From Pseudomonadota bacterium (lineage in GTDB: Bacteria; Myxococcota_A; Polyangia; Polyangiales; Polyangiaceae): a stretch of DNA of 6,913 nt. The notes below the pieces were generated by a model. It made no database searches. It was not told the DNA's origin and worked only from the letters and a program-made list of their open reading frames with translations. Both the position numbers and the translations under genes were made by a program. Within the stretch, counting starts at the first letter, position 1. Each line of letters opens with the position of its first letter. The stretch lies in contig JAEYOT010000393.1 of NCBI GenBank assembly GCA_023411445.1, forward strand, positions 1-6,913. The letters run 5' to 3'. Of this stretch, positions 6,442-6,913 are shown in pieces.

Positions 6442-6913
6442 ATGTCCGGGAGCAAGGTCGTCGCGGTCGCAGTCTGCGGCGCCTTGCTCGCGCTGAGCGG
6501 CTGCGGGCGCAAGCAGTCTGGCGCCGGTGCGGCGGGGAGCGCGGCTCCCAGCGGCAGCGTGTTCACGCCGCCGGCGCCGGTGGCGTCCGGCTTGCCTGGC
6601 GCAACGGAGCGCGTCAGCAAAGCCGTCAACCCGAAGAACGAGCCGGCCTACGCTGGGCCGACCGGCGCGGTGCGGGGCATCGTGACGGCGACGGGTGACC
6701 CTGCGCCCGACGCGCCTGAGCACCTCGCCAAGATCAAAGGCGCCTGCCCGGAGGCGCGCGAGATGTACGCGAAGCTGTTTCGCGAGGGCATGTTGCGGAG
6801 CCTCGCGGACGTGCTGGTAGCGGTGACCGGCTACGAGGGCTACGTGCCCGCGAAAGAGCCGGACCAGCTGGTCGCGGCGCGCGGCTGCGCCTACAGCACG
6901 CGCACCATCGCGC
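6442..6913 (+). CDS. Putative lipoprotein with a carboxypeptidase-regulatory-like or cupredoxin-like beta domain, 3' end missing
   Basis: An open frame of 157 codons runs to the window edge. It starts with a signal peptide (KVVAVAVCGALLALSGC) whose lipobox Leu18-Ser19-Gly20-Cys21 predicts a lipid-anchored, exported protein. Gly at +2 would allow transfer to the outer membrane under the E. coli rule. A linker rich in Ala, Pro, Ser and Gly follows to about residue 70. Then GPTGAVRGIVTATGDPAPD resembles the first strands of a carboxypeptidase-regulatory-like beta domain. Further on, LADVLVAVTGYEGYVP and RGCAYSTRTIA recall the part of small cupredoxin-like domains just before the core, but the diagnostic ligands would lie beyond the edge. 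Cys102 and Cys149 are the only cysteines in the mature part. The TTG at 6433, directly after the nuoN stop, is an in-frame alternative that would add three residues (an LRK tripeptide with the first read as Met). Neither start has a clear Shine-Dalgarno. Same strand and nine-base spacing suggest cotranscription with nuoN. Function is unknown. Confidence 0.8.
   Translation, partial: MSGSKVVAVAVCGALLALSGCGRKQSGAGAAGSAAPSGSVFTPPAPVASGLPGATERVSKAVNPKNEPAYAGPTGAVRGIVTATGDPAPDAPEHLAKIKGACPEAREMYAKLFREGMLRSLADVLVAVTGYEGYVPAKEPDQLVAARGCAYSTRTIA

Noticed and set aside
6535..6549. Perfect hairpin GGGAGC-GCG-GCTCCC as a possible terminator after nuoN
   Set aside because: It lies within codons of the lipoprotein linker, is not followed by a T run, and short stems like this are common by chance in such GC-rich sequence.
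4834..6723. Minus-strand open frame of 629 codons opposite nuoN and the lipoprotein start
   Set aside because: It has the same antisense composition artefact and crosses two well-supported genes.

Overview
The window is a stretch of a high-GC bacterial respiratory operon, all on the plus strand. It encodes the membrane arm of NADH:quinone oxidoreductase (complex I, type I NADH dehydrogenase) in the order nuoJ (3' end only), nuoK, nuoL, nuoM, nuoN. A lipoprotein gene starts 9 bases after nuoN and runs off the right edge. Codons end overwhelmingly in G or C. The gene order, the high GC, and a lipoprotein with a long Ala/Pro/Ser/Gly linker suggest a myxobacterium-like (Myxococcota, perhaps Polyangia) host. 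This taxonomic guess is an inference and was not tested.

Layout: 1-110 holds the nuoJ tail, whose reading frame appears to change once near bases 26-47. nuoK (110-427) overlaps the nuoJ stop by one base. nuoL (439-3069) follows, with a long C-terminal extension after its last membrane helix. nuoM (3074-4897) has extra N-terminal and C-terminal segments. nuoN (4894-6432) starts on a GTG that overlaps the nuoM stop. The partial lipoprotein gene occupies 6442-6913. No gene-free stretch exceeds 12 bases, and no promoter, terminator, tRNA, mobile element or CRISPR array is visible.

NuoL, NuoM and NuoN are the three antiporter-like subunits, and NuoK (with NuoJ) forms the link toward the quinone site. 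All the conserved glutamates and lysines of the proton pathway that could be checked are present, so the complex looks functional as a pump. The tight spacing and overlaps imply one transcript with translational coupling.

The unusual parts are accessory segments on an ordinary core. They are a predicted periplasmic PKD-like beta domain with a DxDGDG acidic loop plus a Pro-rich tail on NuoL, an extra two-helix N-terminus on NuoM, the nuoJ frame change, and the lipoprotein appended to the operon. I do not see an entirely new system. The NuoL extension is the best candidate for something under-described.
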